A stretch of 64,000 nucleotides of DNA from Branchipolynoe longqiensis (Eukaryota; Annelida; Polychaeta; Phyllodocida; Polynoidae). The position numbers and the translations under genes are program-made. Within the stretch, counting starts at the first letter, position 1, and every line of letters begins with the position of its first letter. Shown here in pieces: positions 20,025 to 31,122 of the stretch. The notes under the pieces were generated by a model. That model was given only the letters and a program-made list of their open reading frames with translations. It did no database searches and was not told the DNA's origin. Location: assembly GCA_030323885.1 (NCBI GenBank), contig CM059196.1, positions 42,307,798 through 42,371,797 of the forward strand. Reading direction: 5' to 3'.

Positions 20025-20345
20025 TTTACGTCCTGACAACATCTAAAGTCACATACATCATGACGGGCACAGATTTGTGACAGTGTGCACTCATGGCAAC
20101 TTTATAGTGCTGCCCCACTAGGAGACCAGGCCACCAGCGACATGACCTGATATCCCACTCATTCACATTATCCTGAAACTGAGCCAACCAGTCCCTGCCA
20201 TATCCTAATAATGCCGAACGCCTGGCTAGGAATCGGCAACTATCAATGTTTAAGTGATTGGTTTGACTTGACCAGGGTTCGAATCCCACGATCTACCAAC
20301 ACAGGATAGGGACAGTCGCTCAACTCATTCAGCCATCCCGTCTGG
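20025..20345 (-). mobile_element. SINE-1, reverse, full length
   Basis: TTTTACGTCCTGACAACATC, GGCAACTTTATAGTGCTGCC, ACTGAGCCAACCAGTCCCTG, TTCGAATCCCACGATCTACC (reversed B box) and ATTCAGCCATCCCGTCTGGT (reversed head) are all present in order. Confidence 0.92.
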
Positions 20346-20700
20346 TCACACACACAAGGTGCGCTACCGTTGCGGAACAAGTGCCAGGTGCAGCGGTCGG
20401 TGCGCGTCGTGCAGGTGCGTGAGGCGGGACTCGGCGTGAGCCCGAGGTCACGTCAGACCGGAAGTAGCAACTTGCTGCACGTGCAGCCTCAGCAGAACCC
20501 GGGCCAAACCTATTCCAGCACGTGATTGGGGGGAGCGGCCCCAGGGGCGGCCCACCTGGGTCTCAGCCCCGTCCAGACTACATCTATATATAAACAGTTG
20601 ACCCCAAATAAACAGAACGACGATAACACTGACGTGGCTGAGAAAGAAAATATACTCTTTGGCGGAGATATATTAAATGGTTGCCTATTGACCAATTTCA
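20346..20700. other. GC-rich, CpG-containing stretch with a TATA-like site; no gene recognised
   Basis: About 20350-20580 is unusually GC-rich for this window and includes GACCGGAAGTAGC (an ETS-like CCGGAAGT core) and CTATATATAAACAG at 20584-20597. This might be promoter-like, but no convincing downstream exon is seen. Confidence 0.3.
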
Positions 20701-20719
20701 TATGACGTCAGCACATGTA

Positions 20720-21260
20720 TTTAGGTCAGTGCGTGTGCTGCTTGGCTACAGGACAACATCCGGTCACACTGCAAACTATATGGCAGTGAGCAATCTTCAT
20801 AGAGAAAAAGTTAAATATCTCTAAAACCACAACACCTAGATACAAACTGATTGGAATACACATAGAAAACATGTTTAGCAAAAATATTATATTAAATTGA
20901 TATGGTTAGGGTTCTGGATTTCTATTAATTTTGAATAAAACTGAGGTTTTGCACTGCGCATACTGGCAAACTCAGTGGCAGTGTGCATTCGTTCTGCAGC
21001 CAAGCTGCGCATGCATACATAATGTTTACAAACATTGAAAGGGGTCTATAGTTAAAGTATGACCATCCAAATGGGTTCATAGACGCAGCTGGCATACAGT
21101 GCTTACAGCCCCTCACAGGTGGCGCCAGGGTGGCCAACACTGTACGTACACAGTGAATATACTATAATACAGGGAACTGAAGATAGATTGTGTCCTTGTT
21201 TATATTTCCATAATAGATTATAGAGCACACACATATATACACACACATACATGTATACAC
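20720..21260. repeat. Composite interspersed repeat
   Basis: GAGCAATCTTCATAGAGAAAA, TATATTAAATTGATATGGTT and TTTGAATAAAACTGAGGTTT occur inverted at about 33780-33960. The part near 21165-21235 (TAATACAGGGAACTGAAGAT, TCCTTGTTTATATTTCC) occurs inverted at 37410-37460. The segment at 21118-21137 with GGTGGCGCCAGGGTGGCC resembles 37521-37545 inverted. Confidence 0.55.
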
Positions 21261-21589
21261 AGGCATATTGTTACTGATATGTTTGCTGCTGTGCGTTGCA
21301 TTGCAATGGCTCGCCATTGTTGGATTACAGCCCGACAGATGGCGCCAGTGGGAAGTCAGTCTTTGTGAAATACAATAGTCTGTCGGCAGGTGGCAGGATT
21401 TCAGTCACGTGGTATGAATACTCGTATTCGTAATGTGGCCTAGGCAGTACAGAGATAATGCATCGCCTCATCAACATAACCGGAACCGGAAACGACGGGG
21501 ATAACTGGTCTCTGGATTATACCCGAGGAGAAAGATGAGGCTGAGAAAAAGGGGGAGGCTGAGGGGCTGATGGGGGTAGGGGGGGGGGG

Positions 21590-22215
21590 TACGTGGGTGG
21601 GTGGGTGGGTGGCTGAGGGCATGAGTGAATGGGTGAGTGTTTTAGTGGGTGGATGTGTGAGTGGGTGGGTGGATGGGTGAGTGGATGGGTGAGTGGGTGG
21701 GTGAGTAGGTGACTCGGTGGGTGGGTGGGTGATTTAATGGGTGATTGTGTTAGGGGGAGAGTGATTAAATTATTGAATGGGCGAGTGAGTGGGTTAGATT
21801 TGGATGGATGAGCGAGTGCGTGCGTGAGAGAGTGAGTCCGTCAGTGGCCAGGTTAGTGAATGAGTGGTTGAGTGAGTTTGTGGATGGGTGTTTGGGTGCT
21901 GAGTGATTAGGTGAGTGGGTATATGATGGGTTTTATACCACTAGGCCAACAAGGGTAATATTTATGGCGAGTACAGAGGTGTGTGTGTGTGTGGTTGTGT
22001 ATGTATGTGTGGTTGTGTATGTTCGTGGGTAAGTATGCGTGGGTTTTTGTAGGTATCGATTTCTAGGTGTGTGTATGTGAGTATGTGCGTGTGATTGTGT
22101 GAGTGTGGGTGAGTGTGTGTGTGTGGCTGAGTGTGGGTGCCGGTGTGGGTGGGAGTGTGGGTGTGAGTGTGAGTGTGAGTGTCAATGTCAGTGTCAGTGT
22201 CATTGTCATTGTGAA
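21590..22215. repeat. GTGG/GTGAGT-rich minisatellite
   Basis: Imperfect GGTGGGTGGGTGAGTG units to 21930 and GTGTGTATGTG/GAGTGTGGGTG units to 22215, ending in GTCAGTGTCA repeats. Confidence 0.82.
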
Positions 22216-22219
22216 GGAT

Positions 22220-22895
22220 TCAGTCGGCGCAGCTGTACCGTTGGTTAGAGCCCGGCATTAAGATGCCGAACCCTGACCGGTGATCACCGCCCTGTTTGTT
22301 TACAGTCGCCCGCAGACAATAGACTACATCACCATTCCAGCGGCGCGGTGCATTGTGGGATGCGTCAGAGCAAAACAAACCCGCAAGAAGCACATGGCAC
22401 ATGCTAATACACAGGGTGCAGCTATGAAATGTGCTAGTTTCAGCTCAGCTCTTGTTTGAACCATAGAATACCAACTACAAAAATACATCTAAAAAATTAA
22501 GATATTAATCTTTTATCCAACATTGCATTTACATCAATATAATATGCACATCTTATGCCATGTGCACTTAGATTTAGACACATCTAGGCACTCAAACTAG
22601 TGTAACAAGAATTAATAATGGTGATGTGGATATCACTGATTGTTTTGTGTGGAATTGTATGTTTCTTAGCTCTAAATGTTTAACTCTGGCTAGTTTTGTC
22701 TTAGCTATATTCATCAGATCATTCATTATATTGCATGTGTGCATACATGTTTATGGAAAATTGTTATCCATTTCTATTCATCTTGAATAAAATCGAAGTT
22801 TTTCCCTTTGCGTATCGACAAACTCAATGGCCATTTGCATTTGCTTTACTGCCAACGCTGTTTTCAGCGCATGCGCAGTCGTGACCGGTGATCAC
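22220..22895. repeat. Interspersed repeat, inverted relative to 33140-34510
   Basis: Shared blocks are GGTGCATTGTGGGATGCGTC, CATGGCACATGCTAATACAC, AAATGTGCTAGTTTCAG, TTTTATCCAACATTGCATTT, CTTATGCCATGTGCA and CAAACTCAATGGCCAT. All occur in reverse order and orientation at 33140-34510. Its mechanism class is unknown. Confidence 0.65.
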
Positions 22896-22903
22896 ATCTA
22901 TTA

Positions 22904-23168
22904 TGGCCGGTGCACACCTACCGTTTGTGCCCCGTTTGTGCGCGCACACCTCCCGTTTCACGCACAAAAATCGCTAGGTGTGCGCCCCCCGCGCACACCT
23001 ACCGATTGCGATTCGCGCATAAAACTCAGTTTTTAGTGCTAAAAGCGGCCGTTTACGATTGCGATTCGCGATTCGAAAAACGAATCGGCCCGTTTTCAGT
23101 TTTAAGCGGGTCGGGTCGAGTCGCGAGTTTTAGTGCGCGAATCGTAAACGGTAGGTGTGCACCGGCCA
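22904..23168. mobile_element. Foldback element, family B (Harbinger-like), 265 bp
   Basis: The ends TGGCCGGTGCACACCTACCG and its exact reverse complement form 20-bp inverted repeats. TTA flanks both sides (22901-22903, 23169-23171). The interior holds a further inverted copy (GCGCACACCTACCGATTGCG) and repeated GATTGCGATTCGCG/GATTCG motifs. The 3-bp TWA duplication points to PIF/Harbinger; that class is inferred, as no transposase is present. Confidence 0.82.
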
Positions 23169-23576
23169 TTACACGCACACACTGATCACCCCACCCCTCC
23201 ACACACACACAGCACACACACACACAGATATTCCACGTCCAATTTCCTGTCCGATTTGTTAAGCCAGCCGGCTGGTATTTCACCCTGACCACTATCAGTG
23301 TAAACAAGAAGGTTTCCCATTGAACCAGCAATGAGCATCAGCATTTGTTAACTACCCTTCCTTTCCCCTACCCACCTCAACACTCTCCACCCCCCTCAAT
23401 ACTTCCCATACCCTGCTCAACACTCAGCCACCACTCCCCCCCCCCCACCCTCAACACTCTCCAAGCCTCATCAACACACAACCACACCATCCTAAAAGAT
23501 TATATCCAGTATCGCATCACTAAATGTTCATCCTAGAGTGACTCAAGTGATCAATACCATACCATATAACTATGAC

Positions 23577-23931
23577 TTAAAGCTGCATAGTCCGATGAAA
23601 TATCAAATTTTCAAAACCAAACCAATTATCTAGATTTGATTTTACATATCTAACTTAGATACTGTAGCACTTATTAAGCATTTGTTTCTGCGTAGAAGGC
23701 AATACTGAGTCAATTTAATAGAACCTGTTGTTGAAGAAGTCAATGGTGTCAGAGTTTTGGCATGCTTGCCAAAACTAATTTTCCATGTTTGTGCTCGAAA
23801 TATCTAAAAAGTTTGCCATTTAAAATAAACGTATCTTTGAAGTAATGTAAAGTAGATGCTAGTGAGCGATCTAATATATTTATCTCAGAAACAATACAGA
23901 AATTATAAACCGTCGTACTATGCAACTTTAA
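23577..23931 (+). mobile_element. TTAA-MITE, full length (355 bp)
   Basis: TTAAAGCTGCATAGTCCGAT to TCGTACTATGCAACTTTAA with both TTAA sites. It keeps TTTTGGCATGCTTGCCAAAA and TTCTGCGTAGAAGGCAATAC. Confidence 0.92.
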
Positions 23932-24289
23932 TAATGCAGCTCAGTGCCGTTATATTGAGTTAGCAAAAATTGGAGGTGAAGTGGGCAGATGGAGAGGGAC
24001 CGAGGCGCCACCTGGAGGCAAGGAGGGGAGTAGAGCTGCTTGAAGCAGATCTTCAACTCTTCAGGCCGCACACCAACCACCAACCACCAACAACCAACTA
24101 CCAACAACTACACAATAAGTTATAGGAGGTTATAGCAAATAACAGGATAATTCCACTCCAAAATTTTATTTACTGATATTCAGGACGGTGGCTGGAATTG
24201 AAGGCGTCGTACGTCACGATCCGCAGCCTTGAAATGAAATGTCGCAACAAATCCTCACCGCCTCACACTGAGAGATCACGTGACGTGGT

Positions 24290-24352
24290 AATACTAATAT
24301 CACCCACTCACCCACTCACACTCACACACACACACACACACACACACACCAT
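24290..24352. repeat. CA microsatellite
   Basis: (ACAC)n run in CACCCACTCAC context. Confidence 0.8.
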
Positions 24353-24624
24353 CACAGACGTGGCAGCAGGGAGCGAGGTGTGGGTGGTTGGGGAAAAAAG
24401 TGGCATAACCATTAGAAAGTGGTGAGCGACACGTTCACGATAAGGTGTAATGGTGCTGTAAAGTCAAGTGACGTTGAAGGGTCTTGACCCCCCTCCCACC
24501 ACCCTACCATCCCCCCTCCAACTCGCTCCCCCACCCTCCCTCACCAACCTTCCCCCACTCACTCATCTCAACCCTAACTTCCTCCTTCTCATTCTCATTC
24601 CCACCAGCGCAGGTTGTTTTTTTT

Positions 24625-25390
24625 TTAATTAAAAAATTTAAGGGTGTATTTATACTGTCCATAGAATATAAGCCCGGGTATTCAGGCTTGTTTTCAATGC
24701 TGGCCAGTTGTAGTGTTGGTGGTATCTTATCACACAGTAGCTGCTGATAAGGGATTTGATTGCCTGCATTTCAGTAGCAGATAGTGAGATGGTTGGTATG
24801 GTTACTAGCCTGTGTTAGTTTTTTTGGATTTTCTCGGCATATATGTATTTTATTTGTTCCTACTCTTACTACTAGGCTAGCCTACTCCTATTTACATATC
24901 ATAGGCTTGTATGTAGCTGTGTGGTGTGCTATCTGGCTACTTTTGGCATGGTTACCTTCCATTGGGTGTCCCGCTGGCGGGTCGTGACATATCACATGCC
25001 CCTTTGCAGTGCAGCTTAGTGGGGGTTTCCTAGCCTTATTTTGCAGACATATTTTTTGTATGTTTTTAGGTCAGGAATTTGTTGTTCCTTTACCGTTTGG
25101 GCATTCCACACCTTGGCAGCCATTTCCAGCGTGCTTCTCTCATGAGCTTTTATTTGGCATCTAGTCTGCTTTAGTAGTGATGCATTATTTGTTCTGGTAG
25201 CCCTTTGTGGTTTTGTTAGGAGTTTATTGTTTTGACTCTAGCTATATGCTAATGTTTTCAAATGAATTATTCTCCTATTTTCTAGTAATTTCACTTTGGT
25301 TCTTTTGTGTGTGTCATAGGTAGGGTGCAGCTTGTCTACTCTTAGGCCAATTTGTAGGGCTCTGTTCTGACCCTTGTGGTACACCACATG
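24625..25390 (-). pseudogene. LINE remnant: reverse-transcriptase C-terminus plus 3' UTR
   Basis: Read on the minus strand from about 25390, the frame gives HKGQNRALQIGLRVDKLHP, then KVKLLENRRIIHLKTLAYS, a stop, and KQTRCQIKAHERSTLEMAAK with VWNAQTVKEQQIPDLKTYKK. This is the C-terminal tail typical of CR1/L2/Crack-type non-LTR reverse transcriptases (LQNRALRI..., then ...AAKVWNxLP...LKxFKxxL). It ends in a stop at 25016-25018. The ~390-bp 3' UTR that follows is shared with the + strand copy at 13191-13552. One in-frame stop and the lack of catalytic domains make it dead. Confidence 0.75.
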
Positions 25391-25394
25391 TGAC

Positions 25395-25492
25395 AGGTGA
25401 CTGACTTGACTCGAATGGGATTAGAACCCCCCGACCTTCCGAATGTGAAGCCTGAACACTACCAATTCGGTCATCGCGTCCGGTTTTACTAC
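25395..25492 (-). mobile_element. tRNA-like SINE head fragment
   Basis: GATTAGAACCCCCCGACCTT (reversed B-box region) and CAATTCGGTCATCGCGTCCGG (reversed A-box region) form a SINE head abutting the 5' edge of the LINE remnant. This suggests the LINE truncated into it. Confidence 0.55.
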
Positions 25493-25499
25493 AATAAGC

Positions 25500-25570
25500 T
25501 TAGCTAACATTTGTTTGTTTGTTTGTTGTTTTACGTCCTAGCAACATCTAAATTCTAAGGTCATATGAGT
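25500..25570 (-). mobile_element. SINE-1 tail fragment
   Basis: TTTGTTTGTTTGTTGTTTTA then CGTCCTAGCAACATCTAA and AAGGTCATATGAG: only the tail-proximal part is present. Confidence 0.75.
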
Positions 25571-25778
25571 GCGTGGCTTAGCTAAGATGGTTATCCGGAT
25601 GTAAAGGAGGATATCAATTAATGTATGCGTGACAATTAAATATTGTTGACATAATAGTAAATGTGTTATATCTTATATATGCTTGGAGGGTTTATATTAG
25701 TCCTAGTGTTCTGCAGCTACAAGAATATCACAATCGTCTATTCCAAATTATTACAGCAGCGCAGATAAATAGAACCTA

Positions 25779-26098
25779 CCAAGTACCATAGTCCGAGGAA
25801 ATATAAAATTTTCAAAACCAAACCAATTATCTAGACTTGATTTCTCATATATCTAACTTAGATACTGATTAAGCATTTGTTTCTGCGTAGAAGACAATAC
25901 TGAGTCAATTTAACAGAACCTGTTACTGCAGAAGTCAAAACTAATTTTCCATGTTTGCACTCAAAATATCTCAAAAGTTTACCATTTAAAATAAAAGTAA
26001 CTTTGAACTAATGTAAAGTAGATAGTAGTGATAATATCTAATATATTTATCTCAGAAAAAATACAGAAAGTCAAAACCATTGGACTATCCAACCTTAA
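25779..26098 (+). mobile_element. TTAA-MITE with internal deletion
   Basis: Starts near AAGTACCATAGTCCGAGGAA and ends ATTGGACTATCCAACCTTAA. About 35 bp including most of the central TTTTGGCAAGC palindrome is missing after ACTGCAGAAGTC. Confidence 0.8.
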
Positions 26099-26099
26099 T

Positions 26100-26600
26100 T
26101 AAACAACCTTTTACATTACTCCGCGCTAGCCATATTCACTGTTTAATTTATTTCTTTATTTAGTAAACACAATTCAATTCAATGCAAACTCAATCCCTAA
26201 AACACAGCTGTTCAATTTATGTATTAATCAAAACAATATTAAAATCAAATGGAACGCAGACACAAGAGCTAAAGTATCTAATTTGTGTTTCTATCAATTA
26301 AATTAAAATAATATTAAAATTCAATTCAATCCAGACTTAATATCTAAAGAATTGTTATTTAATTTATTACATTAAAGTAAAATGAAATAAAATGAAATTT
26401 AAAAATATTGCAATGAGACGGCGTCGTTCCCGGCTTTATTCCCAGGTCATCAGACGCGATGTCATTGACAAGTACAACTCTCAGATCCAGAGTACAAAGA
26501 TGTAAAACCCTGCATGTGAAAACAAATATTTTGTTAATTAAACAAATAAAGTGCCGTAAAAATTAATATAAGGGAAAAAAGTATTTCAAAGGCGTATCAA
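26100..26600. other. AT-rich, no gene recognised
   Basis: Repeated AATTAAAATAATATTAAAAT phrases with TCAATTCAAT occur at about 26160, 26235 and 26305, hinting at a weak ~75-bp duplication. There is no exon or element. Confidence 0.35.
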
Positions 26601-26634
26601 GAGAGCCTGTTCGGAGGTGAGATATGGAGTGTGG

Positions 26635-27420
26635 GGGAGGGAGAGAGAGATATTGGTTGAGGGAGTGTGGGGGATGGGGAGAATAAGAGAGGGAGTGTGG
26701 GGGTGGGAAAAGTAAGAGAGGGAGAGTGGGGTGGAGAGAGTAAGAGAGGGAGTGTGGGGGTGGGGAGAGTAAGAGAGGGAGTGTGGGTGATGGGGAGAAT
26801 AAGAAAGGGAGTGTGGGGGATGGGGAGAGAAACAGAGGGAGTGTGGGGGATGGGGAGAGTAAGAGAGGGGGTGAGGGGGTGGGGAAAGTAAGAGATGGAG
26901 AGTGGGGGTGGGGAAAGTAAGAGAGGGAGAGTGGGGATGGGGAGAATAAGAGAGGGAGTGTGGGGGATGTGGAGAGTAAGAGAGGGAGTGTGGGGGGTGG
27001 GGAGAGTAAGAGAGGGGGTGTGGGGTGGGGAAAGTAAGAGAGGGAGAGTGGGGCTGGGGAGAGTAAGAGACGGAGTGTGGGGGTGGGGAGAGTAAGAGAG
27101 GGGGTGTGGGGTGGGGAAAGTAAGAGAGGGAGAGTGGGGGTGGGGAAAGTAAGAGAGGGAGAGTGGGGCTGGGGAGAGTAAGAGAGGGTGTGGGGGTGGG
27201 GAGAATACGAGCGGGAGTGTGGGGGGTGAGGAAAGTAAGAGAGGGAGAGTGGGGGTGGGGAGGGTAAGAGAGGGAGTGTGGGTGATGGGGAGAATAAGAG
27301 AGGGAGTGTGGGGGATGGGGAGAGTAAGAAAGGGAGTGTGGGGTGGGGAGTGTAAGAGAGGGAGTGTAGGGGTGGGGAGAGTAAGAGAGGGAGAGTGGGG
27401 GATGGGGAGAGGGAGATAAC
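26635..27420. repeat. About 30-bp purine-rich tandem repeat, roughly 26 copies
   Basis: Unit GGGAGTGTGGGGGTGGGGAG-AGTAAGAGAG with 28-31-bp spacing. The 372-codon minus-strand proline/serine frame over it is compositional. Confidence 0.88.
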
Positions 27421-27860
27421 GGGGCAGGGAGATATGGGGGGGGGGGGGGAGAGGGGATGCAGGCAGCGAGAAAGAGGGGGAGGGAGACAGGGGGACTGGC
27501 TAAAGGCGAGAGAGGACGGACATACACATGCGGGGGGGGGGGGGGGGGGGGGTAGGAGAGATGGGGGGGAGGAGAGAGGGGGAGGTGGAGGCGGGGGGTA
27601 TAGACAGGCAGCGGGAGGTGGAAATGGAGAGGGAGGGGAGCGAGATTGAGTAAAGGGGATAGTGGTGGGGGGGGGGGGGGGGGGAGGTCAGAGAGTGAGT
27701 GCAATGGGAAATGCAGAGAGGGATGGATAGAGGGGCATGGGGAAGGGTGGAGGAGGGCGTAGACAGCAAGAGCTGTGGGGGGGGGGGGGGGGGAGCGGGC
27801 GGGGAGATGGGCGAGATTGAGAACAGAGAAGCGGGGAAGAGTGAGAGGGGGTTACACCCC
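27421..27860. repeat. G-rich tract with four long G-runs
   Basis: GAGAGGGGG-type sequence with G-runs at about 27437-27449, 27532-27552, 27667-27684 and 27777-27793. Run lengths are likely unreliable in the assembly. Confidence 0.8.
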
Positions 27861-28522
27861 CCATCACACCAATCTAGTTCTCAAAACATCTGACCACGTT
27901 CTAAAACGGGCTGTGGTCGAGGTAGAACATGGCTGCAAGACAATTTTGGGCATGCCCAAAGATCTGGAGCGCCATTGCGTTCTAGCCCGTCCATTCCATT
28001 TGTAAACAGACTGTAAAAAGTTGCTACTACATCCATTCCGTTCGCACACAGTTTGAGTCCGTTCAGCAACATTTTCAAGAACGTAGTGAGAACTAATTTG
28101 GTGTGATGGGAGTATAAGAGAGCCCGTGCACATGTATGAATGTATGTGTGTGTGTCTGTGTGTGTGTGTGTATGACTGAGTGTGTGTGTAGGGCGGGGTG
28201 GACTGTAACTCGGTTCTCCCTCCTGCTTCCCCCCCCCCACCCTGAACCCTCGCCCCCCACCCCCCTTGTCTTCCCCGCACTCTTCAAACACATGCTATTC
28301 AGCCCTCCGCAAGATTCGGTGCTTTGCAGGAGACAATGGCTGTTGGCTGACGGTTGTGGCTTGGCTATGACTCCGTTCAAGAGGATCGCCTTCAGGCCCG
28401 CCCATCATGCATCCGCTCACGAGGTGCCAGGGTGGGGGTGGGGGGGGGGGCGTTTTACCAACGAATCAGAACCCACCACGTCAATAAACGTTCGCCTTCC
28501 CCTTGACTACGTGGGCGGAGTT

Positions 28523-28742
28523 GGTTAATTGTTGCAGTTTTACATCCTGACAACATCTAAGGTCATATCAGGATGGGTAGCGACTTGCAAGAGTGCGCAT
28601 TCAGGGTGACTTTATAGTGCTTCAGGCTAGGTAGCGACAAGTATCAAATTGATAAGTCATGGGTTTGACTCGGCTGGGATTCGTACTACCGTCCCTGCAT
28701 GGGAAGGCTGCGCTCAACCGATTCGACCACTATGTTCGGTCA
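28523..28742 (-). mobile_element. SINE-1, reverse, with internal deletion
   Basis: TTTTACATCCTGACAACATC and GGTGACTTTATAGTGCTTC jump directly to AGGCTAGGTAGCGACAAGTA and the head ending CGATTCGACCACTATGTTCG. About 100 bp of the body is missing. Confidence 0.82.
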
Positions 28743-28755
28743 CAATGCACTTGAT

Positions 28756-29074
28756 TATATAGGATCCTACATATCCAATCTAGATACAGTGTGAGCTTAT
28801 TAAGCATTTATTCCTGTATAGAGATGGTATTAATATTATTAAGTCAATTTAACATAACCCCGTCACTACTCAAAATCATACAAGTCTCATATTTCACTGT
28901 GCACACCAACATTATTTTGCATGTTTTTATTTTAAATAGTTTTATATTATTTAGCCATTTAAAAATAATAAGCATCTCCAAATTTAAAGTGAAATGCATT
29001 ATATCGATCAAGTTACTATATTTTTCTGAAAGATGTCAGTAACTTTTTTTTTTAACCATTGGATTATGCAACTT
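28756..29074 (+). mobile_element. TTAA-MITE, strongly diverged
   Basis: TCCTACATATCCAATCTAGA, CTTATTAAGCATTTATTCCT and ATTGGATTATGCAACTTC are in family order. Left terminal repeat lost. Confidence 0.6.
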
Positions 29075-29394
29075 CATGCATGAGACAGGATGGGAATGTG
29101 CGTGAAAATAGCGAAAATTGCCTAAATGAGCGTGATCTAATAGAGCCTGTCGCTTTGTGTAAGAAACATGTTGGTGGAGTATTAATATCACTACCAACTC
29201 AGAGTTTGATTTATGTGTGCCGCCTCCCATACACTCAATCATCATCTAATCTGTCTTAAACCGCTAACACCGCCCCACACAGAAACACTTCACCCCCTCC
29301 CCCACACACCCCGCCCATCTCAGCCACCTTCCCTCATCTTCATTTCAAACTCATCCTATTTCCCCACCTCCATCCTCATCTCATAATGTTTGAC

Positions 29395-29872
29395 ATGCGC
29401 GCCAAAACCCTCATCTGTCACTGTCAACTGTCACTGTCAACCGGTGCTATCAACTCTCACTGTTTATGGTCGCTATCAACTATCAAAGATCACTATCAAA
29501 AAGCACCCTAGCAATTGCAATGTTAACTGTTCCTGTCAACTGCTCCAGTCAACTGCTCCTGTCAACTCTCACTGCCAATGGTCACTACCAACTCTCACTA
29601 TCAACCTATCAATTGCAGTAGCAAGTGTTCCTGTTAACTGTCACTGTCAACGGTCATTGTTAACCGTCATTGTCAACAAACACTGTCAACGGTAACTGTC
29701 ACCTGTTGCCATCAACTCCCACTGGCAGTGGCCAGTATCAGGTGTCATGTCAGTATCAAATGTCAACATATCAGTTGCAATGCCAACCGTTCCTGTTAAC
29801 TGTTCTTGTCAATCGTCCCTACCGCTTGTCATTGTCAAGAGACACTGTCAACTGTCACCATCAACTAATATG
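29395..29872. repeat. CTGTCAA-based minisatellite
   Basis: Imperfect CACTGTCAACTGT and CTATCAACT units of about 12-18 bp. The 101-codon open frame here (29390-29695) simply reads the repeat. Confidence 0.78.
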
Positions 29873-29913
29873 ATATAAATCACACTCTTATACTATATAG
29901 TGGCAGCAACCAG

Positions 29914-30246
29914 ACCAGATGGCCGAGCAGCACGATGGATGTTCCTCGTGTGAGCGGTGACTGACTCGAATAAGCAATATCCAGAATTCCATCATGGGTT
30001 CAATTACCGACTTACGCAAACCCAAAACTTACCACATTGACTCTTATTGGGACCGTTTGTGGTGCAAGACATTAATCGAGAACAAGGACGGAATAGTTCT
30101 ATGCCAGGATCATGTGGCTGAGTAGGACTATTGCCAGCTGCATGGCATCTCAGTGGGGCAGCACCATAAAACCACCATCAGCGCACACTGCCACAAGTGG
30201 GTAACTGTGCTGACATGATATAATATGTTGCTAAGGCATAAAACCC
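29914..30246 (+). mobile_element. SINE-1, diverged but complete order
   Basis: Head CCAGATGGCCGAGCAGCACG, degenerate B box at GGGTTCAATTACCG, body ATGCCAGGATCATGTGGCTG and GTGGGGCAGCACCATAAAAC, and tail GTTGCTAAGGCATAAAACCCC. Confidence 0.82.
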
Positions 30247-30332
30247 CACTCACACGGACCATATCAGAAGGTGGCTGGCAAGAGTGTAGTTTGTGGTAAT
30301 TACAATTTTGCAATTTGCCATGCTCGCACTAA

Positions 30333-30764
30333 TTGATGAAGAGTTCTGATTGGTTCTTGGGCAAGGCCATGTCACACCCACCCAGCCAGCCATGCTGGAG
30401 ATTGACCGAACTGAGCAGCTCCACTCTCCAAGCACAACTGAAGTGGGTCAGAACCCACCCGTTCACAACCGAACCCGACTGTAGATCGGTTGTAGAGTTG
30501 ACCTTGGCCCATGTGACCTTGGCGGCCAATATTTACAATGACACATGCAGGGACAAACAGACACCTAAGACGATGTCACGTCCGTGCTGTGTGCTCACAA
30601 GCCACATTGTGGGAATAGCCAACCAGGCAGAGACTCCCAAGATCACACACCCCAAGGTCACAACCCAAGGTCACATCCCAAGGTCATACCTCAAGGCCGG
30701 ATTCTCTCAGGATATTGATGTGCAGATCCTGTCGCTGCAGGTTCAGCATGAGATCCCTGTGTAA
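30333..30764 (+). CDS. Unrecognised 143-codon open frame (doubtful)
   Basis: One of few long frames not made of an obvious tandem array, though its last third holds repeated CCCAAGGTCACA phrases (30651-30695). No domain, signal or family is recognised, and no promoter or splice context is seen. Chance or a decayed repeat is as likely as a gene. Confidence 0.15.
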   Translation: MMKSSDWFLGKAMSHPPSQPCWRLTELSSSTLQAQLKWVRTHPFTTEPDCRSVVELTLAHVTLAANIYNDTCRDKQTPKTMSRPCCVLTSHIVGIANQAETPKITHPKVTTQGHIPRSYLKAGFSQDIDVQILSLQVQHEIPV

Positions 30765-30886
30765 TCGCTTGGGCACACACGACTCACTGTGTACCACTCA
30801 ATGATATTGCGCAATATTAGAAATGGACGATCTAATCAAAATGGCTGCCGGCAAAATGGCAACAGAAGGCGGAGTAGAACAGTAAG

Positions 30887-31122
30887 CTTTTTTATCCCAC
30901 TTGCCTAATTGGGAAAGGGACTGAATTGTCTACTTACCCGGGTGGCAAAACTACTTGGCCAAGCCCAAGTCAGTCACTTGAAACTGAAATCGGCTATTGC
31001 AGATCATACAAATTATGACTTGCACATTCAGGCACGTCACTGAGATCTTCACCTGCCCGACCGAGTAAACTAGGTGCCCCGGGCAACCGGGCAGTGTGTT
31101 TTGTTCTACCCTGGTTTGAGGT
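30887..31122. mobile_element. hAT-like MITE (CAGGGTAGG family), copy 2
   Basis: GGGACTGAATTGTCTACTTA, CTTGGCCAAGCCCAAGTCAG and GAGTAAACTAGGTGCCCCGG align with 7389-7622. The right end GTTCTACCCTG is kept and the left end is degraded. Confidence 0.65.

Noticed and set aside
19626..20080. Hydrophobic leucine/valine-rich open frames resembling membrane segments
   Set aside because: They read the GTT-rich tract; three forward frames are open and all give similar hydrophobic strings.
22904..23331. Arginine-rich overlapping frames near 22.9-23.3 kb
   Set aside because: They fall in foldback B, and openness follows from its CG-rich repeats.
26586..27704. 372-codon proline/serine-rich minus-strand frame
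   Set aside because: Produced by a 30-bp purine-rich tandem repeat; adjacent frames on both strands are open too.
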